NCBI GenBank assembly: GCA_900314855.1
Contig: OMWZ01000010.1
Location: 1-64,000 of the forward strand
From: an uncultured Selenomonadales bacterium
GTDB taxonomy: Bacteria; Bacillota; Negativicutes; Acidaminococcales; Acidaminococcaceae
Reading direction: 5' to 3'
Length of the DNA stretch: 64,000 nt
The notes under the pieces are model-generated. The model was not told the DNA's origin, did no database searches, and saw only the letters and a list, made by a program, of their open reading frames with translations. Shown piece by piece: positions 43,938 to 53,287 of this stretch. A program made the position numbers and the translations under genes. How positions within the stretch are numbered: position 1 is the stretch's first letter; each line of letters begins with the position of its first letter.

Positions 43938-45629
43938 TCATTCCTTCCGCAGGGGCTGCACTTCGAAAAGCCGCTGCCAGGGAAGGACAAAGCGGTACTG
44001 ATGGACCACGTCCCCCAAAAGGGGTTCCGCCGTCTCCACCATGGCGGCCTGGACGGCGTCTTCCACCTGGACCAGGGTACGGCCCTGCAGCCCCTTGGCC
44101 GGCAATCCCTGGGGCCAGATGACCCGCTGCGCCACAAGCTGGCGGGCCTGGGCCTGATAGGCCCAGTCGTCCAGGTAACGCACTTCGAGCATGCGCCGGT
44201 GGTCCCCGGCGGACATGGACGGCGACAGGATTCCCTGGGCAAGGGCGTACCCCAAAGCATTGCCCGGCGTATTCCAGCCGTCGTAGGCGGCGACCTTATA
44301 GGCCAGGCCGCGCGCAAAGAGACCCTGGACAAGGGCTTTGTCCGCCCCGTTGCCAAAGGCCGTATCCGCCACAATGACGCGTCGTCCCTCGCGGATATGG
44401 GTATCGATATAGTCGAGGAATTCCCTGGTATGCGCGTCGGGGATTCCCGTGTTCAAGGCGCTGGTCGCCTCCGGTGTCACGCCGTCATAAGGCGTGTTCT
44501 CCGCCAACAGGAAATCGGCGTGATCCGCGCGGCGTGTCGGAAACGCCCCGGCGGAGAAAATGTGGTTCCACACGGACGCACGGGCCGTGTCATCCTCATA
44601 GGAGGGGATCGTGTCCGGTCCCTTGCCCGGCGCATACTGGGTGTAAATCAGGGGATATGTGTAGGTCAGGCGATTGACGGCCCGGGTCAGGAGAAGCAAC
44701 CCCAGCTGGTCCGCGCCGGAAAAGAAGCGGATCCGGCCCCGGGGCATGCTGCCTACGAGGGTATCCACATCGCGGGCTTCATTGTGTGCCTGCGACAAGG
44801 GCGCCGTGTCATCCCGCCCGATGAGCATATAATCAAAGCTTTCGTTTTCCACCCCGTGCATCAGGAGTTCCGTCACTTTGAGATTCAAGGCGCGGCGGCC
44901 ATAATAATCCTTGGCGACCTCCGCCGGAATCGCCGCGTCCAGGGCGGCCAGTTCTTTCCGTTCCCTGCGCCGGAGTCCCGTCAGTTCCTCCTGGTCCCGC
45001 AGGGCGCCCTGCCGGAACAGCCGGGCTCCCCACTCCTTGTAATAAACCGGTTCCTCAGGGGCGCTGCTCTGCTTCGGCGAGCGCATGATGGTCACGAAAA
45101 TATACGTGTCGGGGCTGCCTGACCGCTTCTTCAGGTTCAAGAGCCGTTCCGCCCGGGACGCCAGGACCGCCTCATCATAATGGTGGGTCCGCGAATCGAC
45201 AAGGCCTCCGTAAATCAGCGTATCGGCGCTGGCCACGACAGCCACGGCCCGGGAGGACTGCTCCTCGAGCCATTCGAAAATCTGGTCCGAGCGACCCGTC
45301 TGCCGCGCCGAGGACAGGAATTCCTTCGGCGGCACTTCGACATCCCAGCCGGCAGCCCGCAGGGTCGCCACGGCATAATCGTAGGACACGGGACGCGTAT
45401 CGAGCGGCACGTAGGCAAGAGTGCCGCGAAAAGCCCGTGCCGTGGCCTTCGTCCCCTCCGGCACGGCGCCCACGGGCGCCCCGACCGGCGCCGCCGGCAC
45501 AGCCGTACGGTTACGGTCCGGCGCCCCGTCGCCCGGCGTGGGGGAAGCCGAGGCGGCAGCGCCTGTAAGCAGGCCTGCCGCGACGGTCAGGACAGCCGCG
45601 CACAGCAGGGTTTGGAACCTTCGTTTCAT
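43938..45629 (-). CDS. DUF4127 family exported protein
   Basis: A 563-residue protein with a signal peptide (KRRFQTLLCAAVLTVAAGLLTGA, split for length; cleavage near ASA at about 27). The mature part begins YVPLDTRPVSYDYA, the hallmark of DUF4127, followed by SADTLIYGGLVDSRTHHY, LIGRDDTAPLSQAHNEA and DTAFGNGADKAL. Family function is unknown; the fold resembles alkaline-phosphatase-like or glycosidase-associated proteins, but I would not assign an activity. I chose ATG 45629, behind AAGGAGAGAG; the longer frame runs through the promoter. Expressed alone. Confidence 0.85.
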   Translation of the reverse strand: MKRRFQTLLCAAVLTVAAGLLTGAAASASPTPGDGAPDRNRTAVPAAPVGAPVGAVPEGTKATARAFRGTLAYVPLDTRPVSYDYAVATLRAAGWDVEVPPKEFLSSARQTGRSDQIFEWLEEQSSRAVAVVASADTLIYGGLVDSRTHHYDEAVLASRAERLLNLKKRSGSPDTYIFVTIMRSPKQSSAPEEPVYYKEWGARLFRQGALRDQEELTGLRRRERKELAALDAAIPAEVAKDYYGRRALNLKVTELLMHGVENESFDYMLIGRDDTAPLSQAHNEARDVDTLVGSMPRGRIRFFSGADQLGLLLLTRAVNRLTYTYPLIYTQYAPGKGPDTIPSYEDDTARASVWNHIFSAGAFPTRRADHADFLLAENTPYDGVTPEATSALNTGIPDAHTREFLDYIDTHIREGRRVIVADTAFGNGADKALVQGLFARGLAYKVAAYDGWNTPGNALGYALAQGILSPSMSAGDHRRMLEVRYLDDWAYQAQARQLVAQRVIWPQGLPAKGLQGRTLVQVEDAVQAAMVETAEPLLGDVVHQYRFVLPWQRLFEVQPLRKE

Positions 45630-45734
45630 GATCTCTCTCCTTCGCTGGCAGCCGGGCTGCGGAATATCTTCCTGTCCCTGGGACCCGGCACCGTTTCTCT
45701 TCCCTTTCCCGGTATACGGCAAAGGACTGCTTTT

Positions 45735-45743
45735 ATTATACCA
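45735..45743 (-). promoter_or_regulatory. Extended -10 promoter of the DUF4127 gene
   Basis: On the minus strand TGG then TATAAT (45735-45740); no good -35 box. It follows the guaB terminator. Confidence 0.6.
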
Positions 45744-45764
45744 CCGGACCGGAAAGTCCGGCGT

Positions 45765-45796
45765 AAAAAAAGAACGGGGAGCCAGGCTCCCCGTTC
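45765..45796 (-). terminator. Terminator of guaB
   Basis: On the minus strand GAACGGGGAGCC pairs with GGCTCCCCGTTC, followed by seven T. Confidence 0.9.
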
Positions 45797-45859
45797 GGTA
45801 CGGTACGGACCCTGCCGGTCCATGCCGTTTTTTGGCGGTACAGGCTGCGCAAAAGCAGC

Positions 45860-47371
45860 TTATTTCGCGTAGGTCGGCGAAGAATTGTCCTTGAGAAGGA
45901 CGTCGTGGGCGCCGCCTTCGACAATGGACGTGGCCGAAACCAGGGTCAGCTTCGCCTTGTCGCGCAGTTCCTGCAGGCTCAGGGCCCCACAGTTGCACAT
46001 GGTAGAACGGATTTTGGCCAGCGTCAGGTTGACGTTTTCTTTCAGGCTGCCGGCGTACGGCACGTAGGAGTCGACGCCTTCTTCGAAAGACAGCTTCTGG
46101 GAGCCGCCCAAATCATAGCGCTGCCAGTTGCGGGCGCGGTTGGAACCTTCGCCCCAGTATTCCTTCATGTAGCTGCCGTTGACGTTGACACGATTCGTCG
46201 GGCTTTCGTCGAAGCGGGCGAAATAACGGCCCAGCATGAGGAAGTCCGCCCCCATGGCCAGGGCCAGGACCATGTGATAGTCATAGACGATGCCGCCGTC
46301 ACTGCAGACCGGCACGTAGACGCCCGTTTCCTTGTAGTATTCGTCACGGGCCTTGCAGACATCGATCAGGGCGGTCGCCTGGCCGCGGCCGATGCCCTTG
46401 GTTTCCCGGGTGATGCAGATGGAACCGCCGCCGATCCCGACCTTGACGAAGTCGGCGCCGCAGTCGGCGAGGAAGCGGAACCCTTCGGCGTCTACGACGT
46501 TGCCGGCGCCAACCTTCACTTTATCGCCGTACTGGGAACGGATCCAGGCCAGCGTGCGTTTCTGCCACTCGGAAAAGCCTTCGGAAGAGTCGATGCAGAG
46601 GACATCGACACCGGCTTCCACCAGGGCCGGAACGCGTTCCTCGTAGTCGCGGGTATTGATGCCGGCACCGACGACATGGCGTTTCTTGGCGTCCAGGAGC
46701 TCCAGGGGATATTCCTTATGGGAGATGTAATCCTTGCGGAAAACCATGTAGAGCAGGCGGCCTTCGTCGTCGATGATGGGCAGCGTATTCAGCTTGTTGT
46801 CCCAAATGATATCGTTGGCCTGCTGCAGGGTCGTATCTTTCGTGCCGACAATCATGTTGGCAATGGGCGTCATGAACTCCCGGACCTTGGTATCGGGAGC
46901 CATCCGGCTGACGCGGTAATCACGGCTGGTGACAATCCCTTCCAGCTTGCCGTTGACCGTGCCATCGCTCGTGACGGCAACGGTGGAATGGCCTGTCCTG
47001 GCTTTCAGGGCCAGGATGTCTTGCAGGGTGCTGTCCGGCGTGATGTTGGAGTCGCTTGTGACGAACCCGGCACGGTAGCCTTTGACGTTGCGGACCATCC
47101 GGGCTTCGTCCTCAATGGACTGGGAGCCGTAGATGAAAGAGCAGCCGCCTTCGCGGGAAAGGGCGACGGCCATAGTATCGTTGGAGACGGACTGCATGAT
47201 GGCGGACACCATCGGGATGTTCAGGGACAGGGTCGGCGTTTCGCCCTTCTTGAACCGAACCAACGGGGTCTTCAAGGAAACATTGTCCGGAATGCACTCG
47301 GAAGAGGAGTACCCCGGCACGAGCAGATATTCACTAAACGTATGAGAAGGTTCTTCGTAGAAAAATGCCAT
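45860..47371 (-). CDS. guaB: IMP dehydrogenase, Tritrichomonas-type
   Basis: Oxidises IMP to XMP, the committed step to GMP. The 503-residue TIM barrel contains two CBS domains (about 108-225), the active-site loop [19 protein letters not shown] at about 315-333 with the catalytic Cys, the NAD/IMP segment [11 protein letters not shown], and the flap [19 protein letters not shown]. Common bacterial enzymes read GPGSICTTR at the loop. From memory, the loop, the flap and the C-terminus ([17 protein letters not shown]) match the IMPDH of the protist Tritrichomonas foetus far better. Own promoter and terminator. Confidence 0.95.
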   Translation of the reverse strand: MAFFYEEPSHTFSEYLLVPGYSSSECIPDNVSLKTPLVRFKKGETPTLSLNIPMVSAIMQSVSNDTMAVALSREGGCSFIYGSQSIEDEARMVRNVKGYRAGFVTSDSNITPDSTLQDILALKARTGHSTVAVTSDGTVNGKLEGIVTSRDYRVSRMAPDTKVREFMTPIANMIVGTKDTTLQQANDIIWDNKLNTLPIIDDEGRLLYMVFRKDYISHKEYPLELLDAKKRHVVGAGINTRDYEERVPALVEAGVDVLCIDSSEGFSEWQKRTLAWIRSQYGDKVKVGAGNVVDAEGFRFLADCGADFVKVGIGGGSICITRETKGIGRGQATALIDVCKARDEYYKETGVYVPVCSDGGIVYDYHMVLALAMGADFLMLGRYFARFDESPTNRVNVNGSYMKEYWGEGSNRARNWQRYDLGGSQKLSFEEGVDSYVPYAGSLKENVNLTLAKIRSTMCNCGALSLQELRDKAKLTLVSATSIVEGGAHDVLLKDNSSPTYAK

Positions 47372-47471
47372 CTTGCACCATCCTTTTCGATTGACTTGTT
47401 GCGTTCGCCCGCAGAGTGAACTCGTGGTTCTGTAATCTTTGTAACACTTTCGTGTTTTTTATATTCCCTAC

Positions 47472-47500
47472 ATCATACTCGCATGAACTGCGTTCGTCAA
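47472..47500 (-). promoter_or_regulatory. Promoter of guaB
   Basis: On the minus strand -35 TTGACG (47495-47500) and -10 TATGAT (47472-47477), 17-bp spacer. The leader of about 95 bases has an AACACGAAAGTGTT hairpin but no purine-riboswitch core that I can recognise. Confidence 0.8.
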
Positions 47501-47507
47501 GTGGATT

Positions 47508-48800
47508 TTACCTTTTTTCTTCCGCCCGGGCCAAGGCTCTCCAGGCGATGTCCGTACGGTGATGTTCTCCGTCGAAGTGGATTTTCCCGACCGCGGCATA
47601 GGCCTTTTCCTGGGCCGCGCGGATATCCGCGCCCAGGGCCGTCACGCCAAGGACACGGCCGCCATTCGTGACAATCCGGCCGTCCACGGTTTTGGTGCCG
47701 GCGTGAAAGACCATGACATCTTCCATGGCGTCGACCTCGTCAAGGCCCGTAATGGGCAGGCCTTTGGGATAGGACGCGGGGTAGCCGCCGCTGGCCAGGA
47801 TGACGCAGACCGCGGCCTGCTGTTTCCATTGGACCATCGACACATCGAGGGTACCCGTGGCGCAGGCCAGCATGATTTGCGCCAGGTCGCTGTCCAGCAG
47901 GGGCAGGACGACCTGTGTTTCCGGGTCGCCGAAACGGCAGTTGAATTCCACTACCTTAATCGTGTCGCCCTTGATCATCAGGCCCGCATAGAGGCAGCCG
48001 CAGTACGTGCGGCCTTCCTTGTTCAGGGCTGCAATGACCGGTTTCAGGATGGTTTCCACGGCCTTGATGCGCAGGGTCTCCGTCATGACAGGCGCCGGGG
48101 CGTAAGCGCCCATGCCGCCCGTGTTGGGGCCCTCGTCCCCGTCGTTGACACGCTTATGGTCCTGGGAGGCAATCATGGGGATGACAATTTTCCCGTCCGT
48201 AAACGCCAGGAGAGACGCTTCCTCCCCATCCATGAATTCCTCCAGGACTACACTGGCGCCGGCGGAGCCGAATTTATGGTCCGCCATCATTTCCGTCACC
48301 GCGTCCAGGGCCTCTTTCACCGTCATGGCCACGACGACGCCCTTGCCGGCCGCCAGGCCATCGGCCTTGACGACGATCGGCGCGCCGTGTTCCGTAATGA
48401 AGGCCTTGGCGGTCTCCAGGTCCGTGCAGACTTGGAACGCCGCTGTCGGGATGTGGTATTTTTGCATGAGGCGCTTGGAAAACGCCTTGGAACCTTCCAG
48501 TTCGGCCGCCGCCTTGTCGGGCCCGAAGATGGGAAGTCCGCGGGAACGGAAAATATCGGCGATGCCGGCGACGAGGGTCGCTTCCGGCCCGACCACCGTC
48601 AAGTCGACGCTGTTCTCTTCGGCGAAATCCGCCACTTTCTGCAAGTCGTCCAGAGCCAGGTCCGTGCACTGGCACTTAGGGACCTGGGCGATGCCCGGAT
48701 TGCCCGGTATCACCAGGATTTGTTCTACATGGCTGCTTTGGGACAGTTTCCATGCCAGGGCATGTTCCCGTCCGCCGCTGCCGATCAATAACAGTTTCAT
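47508..48800 (-). CDS. purD: Phosphoribosylamine-glycine ligase
   Basis: Second step of purine synthesis: joins glycine to phosphoribosylamine with ATP. The 430-residue ATP-grasp protein has the N-terminal GSGGREHALAWKL, the ATP-grasp core (KADGLAAGKGVVVAM and FNCRFGDPETQVVLPLL) and the C-terminal domain. Complete length. AAAAAAGGACGGATACC precedes the ATG. Last gene of the purE-F-M-N-cyclohydrolase-D operon; I see no clear terminator before the guaB promoter. Confidence 0.97.
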   Translation of the reverse strand: MKLLLIGSGGREHALAWKLSQSSHVEQILVIPGNPGIAQVPKCQCTDLALDDLQKVADFAEENSVDLTVVGPEATLVAGIADIFRSRGLPIFGPDKAAAELEGSKAFSKRLMQKYHIPTAAFQVCTDLETAKAFITEHGAPIVVKADGLAAGKGVVVAMTVKEALDAVTEMMADHKFGSAGASVVLEEFMDGEEASLLAFTDGKIVIPMIASQDHKRVNDGDEGPNTGGMGAYAPAPVMTETLRIKAVETILKPVIAALNKEGRTYCGCLYAGLMIKGDTIKVVEFNCRFGDPETQVVLPLLDSDLAQIMLACATGTLDVSMVQWKQQAAVCVILASGGYPASYPKGLPITGLDEVDAMEDVMVFHAGTKTVDGRIVTNGGRVLGVTALGADIRAAQEKAYAAVGKIHFDGEHHRTDIAWRALARAEEKR

Positions 48801-48816
48801 GGTATCCGTCCTTTTT

Positions 48817-49413
48817 TCAACCTTTGGTCAGCTGTTTTTCCAGATAATCCGCAATCATGGCGTCATACTCCGAAGTATGGCGGAATGCTTCCTTCGCCAG
48901 GGTTTTGCGGGTCGTCAGATCGATATCGCCGTGCTGCTGCAGCATGGCGATGAGGCTGGAATAGCGGGCCGGATTGGTGATGATAACCACATCGCGGAAA
49001 TTCTTCGCCGACGCGCGGACCATGGCCGGGCCGCCGATATCGATGTTCTCGATGGCTTCCGCCTCGGTCACATTCGGCTTCGCAATGGTTTCCCGGAAGG
49101 GATAGAGGTTGACAACCACCAGGTCGATAGGCTTGATGCCGTGTTCCTTCAGCTGGGCCATATGGTCCGGGTTGCTGCGGACTGCCAGGATGCCGCCGTG
49201 GATGAAAGGATTCAGGGTCTTGACGCGCCCGTCCATGATTTCCGGGAACCCCGTCACGTCGCTGACGTAGGTCACAGGGATGCCCGCATCCTGGATGGCT
49301 TTCATGGTGCCGCCGGTGGAAATGATTTCCACCCCGATTTCATGCAGGAAGGCCGCCAGTTTGGTAATGCCGGTCTTGTCGGATACGCTTAACAATGCTC
49401 TCTGGATTCTCAT
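48817..49413 (-). CDS. purH: Stand-alone IMP cyclohydrolase (PurH N-terminal domain only)
   Basis: Closes the ring of FAICAR to IMP, the last step of purine synthesis. The 198-residue protein is only the MGS-like N-terminal domain of the usual about 510-residue bifunctional PurH: ALLSVSDKTGITKLAAFL, ISTGGTMKAI, DGRVKTLNPFIHGGIL and IDIGGPAMVRASAKNF. It ends in a normal stop, then a 16-base gap to purD; no remnant of the AICAR formyltransferase domain follows, so this looks like a true split, not a truncation. The transformylase must be encoded elsewhere. Confidence 0.93.
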   Translation of the reverse strand: MRIQRALLSVSDKTGITKLAAFLHEIGVEIISTGGTMKAIQDAGIPVTYVSDVTGFPEIMDGRVKTLNPFIHGGILAVRSNPDHMAQLKEHGIKPIDLVVVNLYPFRETIAKPNVTEAEAIENIDIGGPAMVRASAKNFRDVVIITNPARYSSLIAMLQQHGDIDLTTRKTLAKEAFRHTSEYDAMIADYLEKQLTKG

Positions 49414-49456
49414 AGAAATACCCCCTCAAAATTTGTGCCCAAACCACCCGAACCTC

Positions 49457-50065
49457 TTACGGACGGACGAAAACCTTGCGGCCTGTCACCGTCAGCCGCC
49501 CTTCGGCCCACCAACGAATCGCTTCGGGCAGCGCCTTGTGCTCTTCCTCTAGGATACGCGCGGCCAGGGAATCTTCCGTATCGTCGTCCAGGACGGGGAC
49601 GACTTTCTGCAGGATGATGGGACCCGTATCCGTCCCTTCGTCGACGAAGTGGACCGTGCAGCCCGATACCTTGACCCCGTACGCCACGGCCTGTCCCTGG
49701 GCATGGAGGCCCGTAAAGCTCGGCAGGAGCGCCGGATGGATATTCATGATGCGGTGCGGGAAGCGGCTGATGAAGCCGCCCGTCAGGATGCGCATGAACC
49801 CTGCCAGAACGACGAGTTCCGCCCCGTGGCTCTCCAGCGCTCCCGCAATCTTTGTCTCAAATTCTACCTTGTCCGCGCAGGCGCCGCGTTCCACCACCAC
49901 CGTCGGGATGTGATGCTTCGCCGCCCGTTCGAGGGCCAGGGCGTCGCCATGGTCACTGACGACGACGGCGACTTCGACAGGCAGCGTCCCCGCGTCTATC
50001 TGGTCCAGGATGGCCTGCAAATTAGATCCGCGACCGCTGACAACGACACCGATTTTCTTAGTCAC
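49457..50065 (-). CDS. purN: Phosphoribosylglycinamide formyltransferase
   Basis: Transfers formyl from 10-formyl-THF to GAR. The 202-residue protein has the N-terminal phosphate loop VSGRGSNLQAILD, the catalytic Asn-His-Asp in IMNIHPALLPSF (about 104-115) and HFVDEGTDTGPII. It starts with GTG overlapping the last eight bases of purM, so translation is coupled. Normal length. Confidence 0.96.
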   Translation of the reverse strand: MTKKIGVVVSGRGSNLQAILDQIDAGTLPVEVAVVVSDHGDALALERAAKHHIPTVVVERGACADKVEFETKIAGALESHGAELVVLAGFMRILTGGFISRFPHRIMNIHPALLPSFTGLHAQGQAVAYGVKVSGCTVHFVDEGTDTGPIILQKVVPVLDDDTEDSLAARILEEEHKALPEAIRWWAEGRLTVTGRKVFVRP

Positions 50066-51119
50066 CGAACACGCCGCCCTTCATGATCGTTTTTTTGTGG
50101 CCCGGCACGACCGTACCCAGCTCATAGAACGTTTCGCCGGCCGCGCGGAGATGGGTCCGGACCGCGTCCGCCTCAGACGGATCGACGACGAGGACCATGC
50201 CCACGCCCATGTTGAAAGTGCGGTACATTTCCTTGTCCGGCACCCCGCCCCATTCCTGGAGTTTCCGGAAGACCACGGGCACCTCCCAGGCGTCCGCGCG
50301 CACTTCGGCGTCGCAGTCGTCGGGCAGGATACGGGGAATGTTGTCGTAGAACCCGCCGCCGGTGATGTGGACCATGCCATGCAGGTCGAACTTTTCGATC
50401 AGGGGCAGGCAGGTTTTCGGATAAAGCCGCGTCGGCGTCAACAGTTTTTCGCCGAGGGTCATACCAAAGTCCTCGATGTATGTGTCCACGTCGTAGTGCA
50501 TGATTTCGAAGCAGATTTTGCGGACCAGCGTGAAGCCGTTGGAGTGGACCCCGCTGGAAGGCAGGCCCAGGAGCACGTCGCCGGCCCGGACCTTGTCGCC
50601 TGTGATCATCTTGCTCTTCTCGACGGCGCCGACGCAAAAGCCGGCAATGTCATATTCGTCTTTCGCGTAGAACCCGTGCATTTCCGCCGTTTCGCCGCCA
50701 ATGAGGGCGCAGCCCGATTCCCGGCAGGCCCCGGCGACACCTTTGACAATGTCCGCCACCTTCTGGGAATCGACCTTGTCCACGGCGATATAGTCCAGGA
50801 AAAACAGCGGTTCCGCCCCCTGGACGAGGATGTCGTTGACACACATGGCCACGGCGTCCTGGCCGATCGTATCGTGGCGGTTCATCTGGAAAGCCAGTTT
50901 CAGCTTAGTGCCGACGCCGTCCGTGCCAGACACGAGAACCGGTTCTTTATACTTTTTCGTATTCAGGGCGAAGAGGCCGCCGAATCCGCCGAGATCGCCA
51001 ATGACTTCGGGGCGGTAGCTGGCGCGGACGCTGTCCTTCATCAATTCCACGGCCTTATTGCCAGCGTCGATATCCACCCCGGCATCCGCGTAGGTCAAGC
51101 CTTTCTTCTGTTCGTCCAT
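50058..51119 (-). CDS. purM: Phosphoribosylformylglycinamidine cyclo-ligase
   Basis: Makes AIR from FGAM with ATP. The 353 residues show the AIRS motifs LTYADAGVDIDAGNKAVELM (the family opening), LVSGTDGVGTKL, GGETAEMHGFY and GLPSSGVHSNGFTLVR. Complete length. The purL/purQ/purS enzyme giving its substrate is not in the window. Confidence 0.97.
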   Translation of the reverse strand: MDEQKKGLTYADAGVDIDAGNKAVELMKDSVRASYRPEVIGDLGGFGGLFALNTKKYKEPVLVSGTDGVGTKLKLAFQMNRHDTIGQDAVAMCVNDILVQGAEPLFFLDYIAVDKVDSQKVADIVKGVAGACRESGCALIGGETAEMHGFYAKDEYDIAGFCVGAVEKSKMITGDKVRAGDVLLGLPSSGVHSNGFTLVRKICFEIMHYDVDTYIEDFGMTLGEKLLTPTRLYPKTCLPLIEKFDLHGMVHITGGGFYDNIPRILPDDCDAEVRADAWEVPVVFRKLQEWGGVPDKEMYRTFNMGVGMVLVVDPSEADAVRTHLRAAGETFYELGTVVPGHKKTIMKGGVFGD

Positions 51120-51131
51120 GACGTCCTCCTG

Positions 51132-52583
51132 TTATTTCTGATGTTCAAAGATGAATTTGGAACCCTGACGGATGACTTCTTCCACATTGTCCGGATACCG
51201 GGCATTGAAGCAGGCGCAGCACAGGTCCTCCCCGGCCACGTTCGTCACGGCGCGTTTCATCCCCTCCATGGAGATGTAATGCAGGCTGTCGGCGCCAATG
51301 TATTGGCAGATTTCCTCTTCCGTATGGGTCGAGGCAATCAGTTCCTTGCGGACCGACGTATCGATGCCGTAATAACAGGGATCCGTGACGGCAGGAGACG
51401 AAATGCACACGTGCACTTCTTTCGCGCCGGCGTCGCGCAGCATCTTGACAATTTTGCCGCTCGTCGTGCCGCGGACGATGGAGTCGTCCACCATGACCAC
51501 GGACTTGCCGGCCACGACGGACTTGACAGGATTCAGTTTCAAGCGCACGGCGTTGACGCGCTGGGCCTGGGTCGGCTGGATAAAGGTCCGCCCGATGTAG
51601 CGGTTCTTGGTCAGGCCCTCCATGAACGGGATGCCCGATTCCAGGCTGTATCCGATGGAAGCGGCCGTTCCGGAGTCCGGGACGGAAATGACGATGTCCG
51701 CGTGGATTCCTTTGGTTTCCTTGGCCAGTTCGCGGCCCATGTTCACGCGGGCCTCGTAAACATTCTGCCCGTCGATGACACTGTCCGTGCGGGCAAAATA
51801 GACATATTCGAAAATACAATGGGCGTAGTGCGCCGGTTTATCCTTGGCGTACATGATGCTCTTCGGTTCCGCGTCGTCGTCTTCGAAGATGAGCATTTCC
51901 CCGGGTTTCACGTCGCGGATAAAGCGGGCGCCGACCAAATCGAGGGCACAGCTCTCGGACGCCACAACCCAGCCGTGTTCGAGCCGCCCCAGGCACAGGG
52001 GGCGGAAGCCGTAGGGATCGCGCAGGGCCAGCATCTTCCTGTCATCCATGAACAGGAAGGAAAAGGCCCCCTTCAACTGGTTCGCCGCGTCTGCCACACG
52101 ATCTTCCAGGGTCGTCTGGGTAGACCGGGCAATGAGGCTCAGGACCACTTCGCTGTCGACGGTCGTCTTGAAGAAGGAGCCCATGTTCATGAGACGGGCC
52201 CGCAATTCGGCCGCATTGGCAATGTTTCCGTTGTGGGACATGGCCAGGTTGCCACCATCATAGTAGACCTTCAGGGGCTGGATGTTGTAGGCCATGCTGG
52301 AGCCCGTCGTGGAATACCGCGTATGGCCGATTCCCATGAAGCCCATGAGATCCCCCGTGCCGTTCCGGAACACGTCCTGCACGAGGCCCATGCCGAGCTT
52401 GATCTGCATTTCCGTACCGTCGCTGACGGCAATGCCGCAGCTCTCCTGCCCACGATGCTGCAGGGCATAGAGGCCCCAGTAGATATTCAGGGGTACATCT
52501 TCCTTGTGGGAATAGACGCCGAAAACGCCGCATTCCTCGTGAAGCTTGTCGAGTTCAAACACATCGTTGGTATGGGACACCAT
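51132..52583 (-). CDS. purF: Amidophosphoribosyltransferase
   Basis: First committed step of purine synthesis: PRPP and glutamine to phosphoribosylamine. The 483 residues include a 17-residue propeptide, then the mature nucleophile in CGVFGVYSH; the PRTase loop VVMVDDSIVRGTTSGKI; and C-terminal CCACF cysteines that with an earlier Cys should bind a [4Fe-4S] cluster as in the Bacillus enzyme. Such clusters are oxygen-labile and fit an anaerobe. 12-base gaps to both neighbours. Confidence 0.97.
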   Translation of the reverse strand: MVSHTNDVFELDKLHEECGVFGVYSHKEDVPLNIYWGLYALQHRGQESCGIAVSDGTEMQIKLGMGLVQDVFRNGTGDLMGFMGIGHTRYSTTGSSMAYNIQPLKVYYDGGNLAMSHNGNIANAAELRARLMNMGSFFKTTVDSEVVLSLIARSTQTTLEDRVADAANQLKGAFSFLFMDDRKMLALRDPYGFRPLCLGRLEHGWVVASESCALDLVGARFIRDVKPGEMLIFEDDDAEPKSIMYAKDKPAHYAHCIFEYVYFARTDSVIDGQNVYEARVNMGRELAKETKGIHADIVISVPDSGTAASIGYSLESGIPFMEGLTKNRYIGRTFIQPTQAQRVNAVRLKLNPVKSVVAGKSVVMVDDSIVRGTTSGKIVKMLRDAGAKEVHVCISSPAVTDPCYYGIDTSVRKELIASTHTEEEICQYIGADSLHYISMEGMKRAVTNVAGEDLCCACFNARYPDNVEEVIRQGSKFIFEHQK

Positions 52584-52594
52584 GTTCTCCTTCC

Positions 52595-53089
52595 TTATTT
52601 CCCCGCGCGCATCGCGTCGAGTTTGGCCGCCTTGGCCGCCACTTCGTCGCGCATCTTTTCCCGGTAGGCATCCAGTTTCGCAATCAGTTCAGGGTGCTTG
52701 CCCGCCATAATTTCCACGGCGAAGAGGGCCGCGTTTTTCGCGCCGTCGATGGCCATGGCGGCGACAGGGACTCCCGACGGCATCTGCACCGTGCTCAGGA
52801 GGGCGTCCATGCCGTTCAGGGGACCACCACCAATCGGGATCCCGATAACGGGAAGGGTCGTGTAGGACGCCACAACCCCGCCCAGATGCGCGGCCAGCCC
52901 GGCTGCGGAAAGGATGGCTTCCACCCCGCGGCCGCGGGCGCCGGCGGCAAACTCATGGACCTTGTCCGGAGTCCGGTGCGCCGAGGCGACACACACTTCC
53001 ACTTCCACGCCGAATTCCTTCAGCACGGCCTCTGCCGGTTCGAGTTTCGGCCAGTCGGAATTGCTGCCCATAATGATCGCAACTTTCAT
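52595..53089 (-). CDS. purE: N5-carboxyaminoimidazole ribonucleotide mutase
   Basis: Class I PurE, which converts N5-CAIR to CAIR. From ATG 53089 it is 164 residues with IIMGSNSDWPKLEPAEAVL, VCVASAHRTPDKVHEFA and VIGIPIGGGPLNGMDALLS. AGGAG lies six bases upstream. An in-frame GTG at 53125, nine bases after a perfect AGGAGG, could give a form 12 residues longer; the family alignment favours 53089. First gene of the purine operon; a PurK to supply N5-CAIR is not in the window. Confidence 0.94.
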   Translation of the reverse strand: MKVAIIMGSNSDWPKLEPAEAVLKEFGVEVEVCVASAHRTPDKVHEFAAGARGRGVEAILSAAGLAAHLGGVVASYTTLPVIGIPIGGGPLNGMDALLSTVQMPSGVPVAAMAIDGAKNAALFAVEIMAGKHPELIAKLDAYREKMRDEVAAKAAKLDAMRAGK

Positions 53090-53108
53090 TTTTTGCTCCT
53101 TCTCCCTG

Positions 53109-53182
53109 TTTGGATTTGAAAACACGAAAGCTGACCTCCTGTTCCCGGAGGACATAGATGTAACAACCTATACACTTTCGGA
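53109..53182 (-). promoter_or_regulatory. Structured leader of the purine operon
   Basis: On the minus strand CGAAAG (about 53175-53180) can pair with CTTTCG (53126-53131), enclosing an ATAG/CTAT stem and a CCTCC-GGAGG stem-loop. The inner stem hides the AGGAGG that precedes GTG 53125. It does not match the purine, PRPP or ppGpp riboswitch cores as I know them. Function is inferred from position only. Confidence 0.4.
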
Positions 53183-53201
53183 GGGATACTCACTCATGTT
53201 A

Positions 53202-53230
53202 ATTCTATCAATACAACCATAGCGTGTCAA
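53202..53230 (-). promoter_or_regulatory. Promoter of the purE-F-M-N-cyclohydrolase-D operon
   Basis: On the minus strand consensus -35 TTGACA (53225-53230) and -10 TAGAAT (53202-53207) with a 17-bp spacer, about 113 bases before the purE ATG. Confidence 0.85.
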
Positions 53231-53287
53231 TAAATAGAATTGTGCAATCTTTACGCGTGAAACGGGCGTCCCGGCCCGTCTTTCCCG

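Noticed and set aside
47380-47470. Purine riboswitch upstream of guaB
   Set aside because: Two small hairpins exist, but the three-way junction core and its invariant bases are missing.
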